Assembly (NCBI GenBank): GCA_038503065.1
Contig: JBCAMK010000017.1
Coordinates: forward strand, 806,001 to 870,000
Origin: Paragyromitra xinjiangensis
Lineage: Eukaryota; Ascomycota; Pezizomycetes; Pezizales; Discinaceae
Reading direction: 5' to 3'
DNA: 64,000 nt
Shown one piece after another: positions 60,870-64,000 of the stretch (position 1 is the stretch's first letter; the number at the start of each line of letters is the position of its first letter). Made by a program: the position numbers and the translations under genes. The notes under the pieces were generated by a model, which saw only the letters and a program-made list of their open reading frames with translations, was not told the origin of the DNA and ran no database searches.

Positions 60870-61210
60870 CCATAAGGTCTCGGTAATAACGAATTGGCCT
60901 GGACTAGGCTATACTGAAATAGTTTAATTGAAATTACTCTCTCGGGCGAGTAAGTGATTAATTGGGACAGTAATTTCTTGTGCCAAGCAGCTGTTTCCAG
61001 CACCGGTTTAGAACTGCCTACAGTCGTTCACGAGTGACGGCGAATCCTGTCTGATGGCGAACAAGGGTTATGCGCAGTATATTTTAGTACGGATTTGCTA
61101 AGCTGCCAATTCTCTCGGTCATTTATTGGACAAAAACCCCTGCTCGCCATCAGACAGGATTCCCCGTCATCCCGTGAGTGACTGTAGTCTAGGCTAATTC
61201 ATTGTTACAT
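60870..61210. repeat. Diverged second copy of the 57603-57803 repeat, interrupted by a MITE
   Basis: 60885-61020 matches the interior of 57603-57803 (GACTAGGCTA-ACT-AAATA-TTTAATT-AAATTACTCTC, then GGTTTAGAA). The match resumes at 61187 (GTCTAGGCTAATTC against ATCCAGGCCAGCTTCC) after the 164-base element at 61021-61184. The outer inverted repeats are badly worn, so this copy is older than copy 1 or less intact. Confidence 0.55.
61021..61184. mobile_element. TA-flanked MITE with 48-base inverted repeats, nested in an older repeat
   Basis: The left end CAGTCGTTCACGAG-TGACGG and inward AATCCTGTCTGATGGCGA match the reverse complement of the right end (CAGTCACTCACGGG ATGACGG, then AATCCTGTCTGATGGCGA). 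TA lies directly outside both ends (61019-61020 and 61185-61186). It is 164 bases and noncoding. It shares the CAGTC terminus and TA target with 59414-59552, so it belongs to the Tc1/mariner-pogo superfamily. Confidence 0.75.
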
Positions 61211-61321
61211 TTGGTGGTTCCACTGGAGTTCTTATCTGATGAATGGCGTTGAGTGATATGATTAAAAGGGAGAAACTAGATTACGTAAGGCGATCTTTTT
61301 TATGTTAAGTGCTGATACAGC

Positions 61322-61400
61322 GGACCCCTACTGAGGTTCGAATACCTAACCTTTGGGTATTACTTGCCAGCGATTTGACCTGTTCAACTAGGCTGGTACA
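61322..61400 (-). other. tRNA-like sequence (A-box and B-box), possible decayed tRNA or SINE head
   Basis: On the minus strand TAGTTGAACAGG (61390-61379) fits the pol III A-box, and GTATTCGAACC (61345-61335) partly fits the B-box, at about the spacing found in a tRNA. The T-arm and anticodon arm pair poorly and the acceptor stem does not close, so this is not a functional tRNA. Confidence 0.3.
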
Positions 61401-61616
61401 TCTTCAAACCCCTGACTCCTATGTCCTCGGTAAGAATCTGGTTCCGTAGTCAAGTTTCATACGTTCTAGGTTTGTAATGAAATAACCTCCTTTGATAGCT
61501 GATGAAAAGCAGATTATTTCATTTGACTAGGAGAAGAGTGCGCCAACATTCATAGGGCCACAAATGTGAGGTCGGAGGCAGGACCAGTGCTTTGTGCCAG
61601 TATTTACAACTCTAAC

Positions 61617-63122
61617 TTATATTGTGCTTGCAGCTGCCTCACTTGACTCCTCTTCGGTATTATCTCCCTCCCTCTCTAGTGCAACATCCAATGCCTCGCT
61701 CTCCCAGTTGATAAATAGGAAAGCAATAAAAACTAATGCTGCCCCAACCCAATAAAGGGCCTTTGGAAATTTCTGCTGAAGTAACATTTGGCCAAACAAA
61801 GCCAAGGGGATCGTTAGACCAAGTCCAACAGTGACGATTAATGGCGTAGTAAGGAGCATCGCGTAGGCCCAACAGTAGTCTGACACGAGAGTTATGGATG
61901 CGTTGATCTATGTTGTTCAGTTTTGCGCCTAGCAGTCATAAATCAGGAAATGAAGAAGCAGAAGCGAGAAGGTACGAACCGCAACAATCCACCATACTCT
62001 ACTATCTGGTGGCAATTCGAATTTCTCCACTCCTGTAATATGTAAAAGCACCAAACCAGGCCAGAGACCAAGCAGATTAAACACCCCGGCGAAGCCAAAA
62101 AACATTTGCATTGATACCCTACTTTCATGTCCAATCCGAGCCTTTAAAAGAGTGGTATAGATGCCATATGAAAATGCTCCAAGCAGGGCCATACCGTCAC
62201 CTAGCAGTATTTCTGCCGATGTTTTGGTACCCTCGATCAATGATAATTCATCGGGGGTATTATCGAAGTCCATGCTCGAGATGAGGGAGATGCCAGCGAT
62301 CGAAAGGAATACAGATAACAGCTTTGTCCAAGAGAAACGTTCAATTTTGAGTAAAGCACTGAGGATCAATGTGAAAATACCTAAGTAGTTACGGTTAGTT
62401 ACCTAGTCGATCTGTGTTTTCTACGATTTGGTGGGATTGGGGAAAGGGAGAAGTACTGCTAGTACAGCTAAGGATGGTTGCGCTGGCGACAGATGTCAAT
62501 TTTAAAGAGTAGCTTTGGAAATAGTTCGCCTATAAATGCACTCCTATCAATTACCCCTAGCCTTTCCAGGTTGTGCACATGGGCAAGTTACCGGGGGGGG
62601 GGGGGGGGGACTCACAGCGAACCACATCAAACAAAACTCGACACCCAGTCTCATAGTCTCTATCGTTCCCAACCTATCTTCTCCTCCAAATGTAGTATCT
62701 TGATCATCCGCCTCTTCTCCCTCTTGTGCAATAGGATGATATTCGCCGCTATTTTTGTCCGTCTCTTTTCTCCACCACCTTAGGCTCTCCCGTACCCCCC
62801 ATGGGAGGAGATAAAAGCAGAATACCGACGTATTGAGATAGGTCACGAAGTATGGCTTTGAATATGAGTCGTCTGAGAATATGGCATACGTCAGAAAACT
62901 ACTAGAGACCCAAAGAACAATCACTACAGATAGCAGTAGTATTCCAAAAGTTTTTCTAGCCGCGCGTTCTTGAATGTAGGCGAGATTAGCGTTCGACCAC
63001 CTTTCGTACAGTGGGGACGTACCGTTCCGCCTCAGTTCTTTTTGTTGTATCCGCTTTGCCACATCGCCGCCTAGTAACGGAACAACGAACTCGCTCGGGG
63101 ACATGGATGCGCTGGTAGCCAT
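61617..63122 (-). CDS. Drug/metabolite-type transporter, vacuolar YML018C/Thi74 (SLC35F5-like) family
   Basis: This is a multi-span membrane protein of the nucleotide-sugar/drug-metabolite superfamily; the yeast relatives sit in the vacuolar membrane and the substrate is unknown. Exons 63122-62616, 62529-62457, 62380-61980 and 61907-61617 give 423 residues with about ten hydrophobic segments. Examples are FGILLLSVVIVLWVSSSFLT, TLILSALLK, LLSVFLSIAGISLISSMD, MALLGAFSYGIYTTLLKARI and MLLTTPLIVTVGLGLTIPLA. The 73-base second exon encodes ANYFQSYSLKLTSVASATIL followed by SCTSS, the EamA-type motif NY-x-TSVAS-TIL-TSS; without it a whole helix is missing. The first intron begins with GTGAGT followed by 17 C (G on the + strand). 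The C-terminus is acidic (NTEEESSEAA). Confidence 0.88.
62593..62609. repeat. Poly-G homopolymer (17 bases) inside an intron
   Basis: Seventeen consecutive G on the + strand are read as C in the pre-mRNA, starting six bases after the exon 1 donor of the transporter gene. Its length is likely to vary between isolates and may carry sequencing error. Confidence 0.9.
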
Positions 63123-63561
63123 AGTTCCCTAAGATTTGCATATAGCACAGCTGTGCGGAAGAGATGGAGCCGACTATGTGTATAGGGTGAGGGAGTTGAA
63201 AAGGGGAGCCTACGGGCTACCTATCAGGCCGACACGAAGATACCCATGTAAGATGTGTATCAATCAGATGATATGTTGCTGCCAAGGTGCAGGATGTTTC
63301 AAGAGCCTAACAGAGGAAACTTATAATATGTTGAACAGAGTGGTGAGTTTAACGGTAGAGATACATGTAGTCTTTATTTGTGTCTTACATCAGGTGGTAG
63401 ATGTGTTTGGGAAGAAGGATCTGATAAGATAAGACAACTCATAACTACATGTATGGCAACATAAAGTGAAAGTCGACATTAGATTGACATCACAGCACAA
63501 AACCAAAAAAAATGCCTAGTCCATCATGTCTCTCTGAAAACTTCATTTAAGATTCCCAAAT
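63123..63561. other. Intergenic: transporter promoter and Rab 3' region
   Basis: About 440 bases lie between the Rab stop and the transporter start, both on the minus strand. Two TACATGTA palindromes lie at 63362-63369 and 63446-63453, 84 bases apart. No gene was seen. Confidence 0.45.
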
Positions 63562-63991
63562 TTAGCAATTACAGCCGCCATCGATCTCTTCAAAGTGTGG
63601 TTTGATTGTACTGTCGATATAGTAAATCTCGGCCTCTTCCTGCGCATTCCTTGTGACAGCTAGAATGAGTTTTAGCAAGCTTAATCATGTAAATCAACTA
63701 GAATGGTGGGGCTGCCGAAGATATATCTTACCTTCGAATGCCAGGTCCACATTTGCGCCATCTTTTGCTGATGTCTCGAAGTAGGGGATTTGTCCTTTTG
63801 CGTAACAATATGTTATCGCGCGTTTCTGGGGAACCTAATGTGTGTTACGTTTATAAGTTTCCATTGTGCAAATTGATTTACTGTACCCGTGAATATCGAG
63901 ACTTGACAGGGTGCGTAGGGTATATATTTCTGGATATCTTCTCGTTGCCCAATACTATAGCCCTATTCCAGGGAATGCTTCGGGTTTGTGC
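63562..63991 (-). CDS. Rab-family small GTPase, C-terminal part (5' end outside window)
   Basis: Three exons are visible, 63991-63887, 63834-63732 and 63659-63562; the N-terminal G1-G3 region lies to the right of the window. The sequence has [20 protein letters not shown] (G5 motif SAK), then [20 protein letters not shown], and ends in GGCNC, a double-cysteine prenylation tail of the CxC type. The pattern YFETSAK and the preceding QKRA are Rab7/Ypt7-like. The G4 motif, normally NKxD, reads GNEKIS, so guanine specificity may be altered or a splice boundary differs here. The first listed exon ([18 protein letters not shown]) is the least certain. Rab7-type proteins act at late endosomes and vacuoles. 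Confidence 0.75.
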
Positions 63992-64000
63992 CTAAGAAAG

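Larger units (their letters stand above)
56479..61616. other. Repeat-rich gene desert (5.1 kb)
   Basis: The interval lies between the homeobox gene (+) and the membrane transporter (-). The first 500 bases are the T-rich 3' region of the homeobox gene. From 57.3 kb it is a patchwork of short inverted-repeat elements, listed separately (57338, 57603, 59414, 59827, 60608 and 61021). A 17-base direct repeat, ATCCGAAGCTATAATTG, occurs at 58728-58744 and 58772-58788. No coding region was recognised. Confidence 0.5.

Noticed and set aside
57338..61210. Repeat-induced point mutation (RIP) as an explanation for divergence between repeat copies
   Set aside because: Differences between copies include many transversions and both strands' transitions; no strong C-to-T bias at CA sites could be established by eye.
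1..64000. Biosynthetic gene cluster, CRISPR array, rRNA gene or organellar insertion
   Set aside because: No polyketide/peptide synthase, array-like spacing, rRNA motif or mitochondrial gene was found; the lone 2OG oxygenase sits among housekeeping genes.

Overview
The window is nuclear DNA of a filamentous ascomycete (Pezizomycotina). Every gene is of fungal type, with short GT-AG introns (mostly 50-90 bases), CTAAC/CTAAT-like branch sites, and lineage markers such as a samB MYND protein, a HAM1-like protein, a DUF4211 protein and a conidiation-type homeobox factor. Intergenic spaces of 2-5 kb and a cluster of small inverted-repeat elements suggest a moderately repeat-bearing genome. A class such as Pezizomycetes or Leotiomycetes is only a guess. 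All gene models were spliced by hand; exon phases were checked and close exactly for every complete model.

Layout. 1-828 (-) is the 5' part of chaperonin subunit CCT5. 1536-4565 (-) is COPII coat Sec24. 5258-7902 (-) is Mkt1, an XPG-fold post-transcriptional regulator. 8755-10057 (+) is a 2-oxoglutarate/Fe(II) oxygenase. 10307-11822 (-) is an Oac1-type mitochondrial carrier. 12727-14099 (+) is Swd2, a WD40 subunit of COMPASS and cleavage/polyadenylation complexes. 15912-19292 (-) is a WDR44-like WD40 protein with a C-terminal zinc ribbon. 23340-24188 (+) is a conserved protein of unknown function. 24469-25301 (-) is OHCU decarboxylase of urate breakdown. 25884-27366 (-) is a magnesium-chelatase/MoxR-like protein without a Walker A motif, divergent from 27531-28085 (+) SRP9/SRP21. 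28466-30725 (-) is a DUF4211 protein. 31667-34586 (+) is a HAM1-like protein. 36946-38325 (+) is the ribonucleotide reductase small subunit. 40479-42317 (-) is the samB/Mub1 MYND protein. 46000-51625 (+) is a Dnf3-type P4-ATPase flippase. 54637-56478 (+) is a homeobox factor. 61617-63122 (-) is a vacuolar-type drug/metabolite transporter. 63562-63991 (-) is the 3' part of a Rab GTPase.

Functionally this is ordinary eukaryotic housekeeping: protein folding, ER-Golgi traffic (Sec24, SRP, flippase, Rab), chromatin and RNA control (Swd2, Mkt1), and nucleotide metabolism (RNR2, OHCU decarboxylase). No biosynthetic cluster, CRISPR array, rRNA gene or intact tRNA gene was seen.

The less ordinary parts are: (i) a nest of non-autonomous inverted-repeat elements at 57.3-61.2 kb, including a TA-flanked element inserted inside an older repeat; (ii) a pair of 110-base inverted arms at 35.2/36.3 kb; (iii) an apparent excess of the palindrome TACATGTA in intergenic DNA; (iv) very small coding exons (7, 13, 18 and 19 bases) in four genes; (v) paired ACGCGT boxes upstream of RNR2; and (vi) the AAA-related protein that seems to lack ATP-binding motifs.
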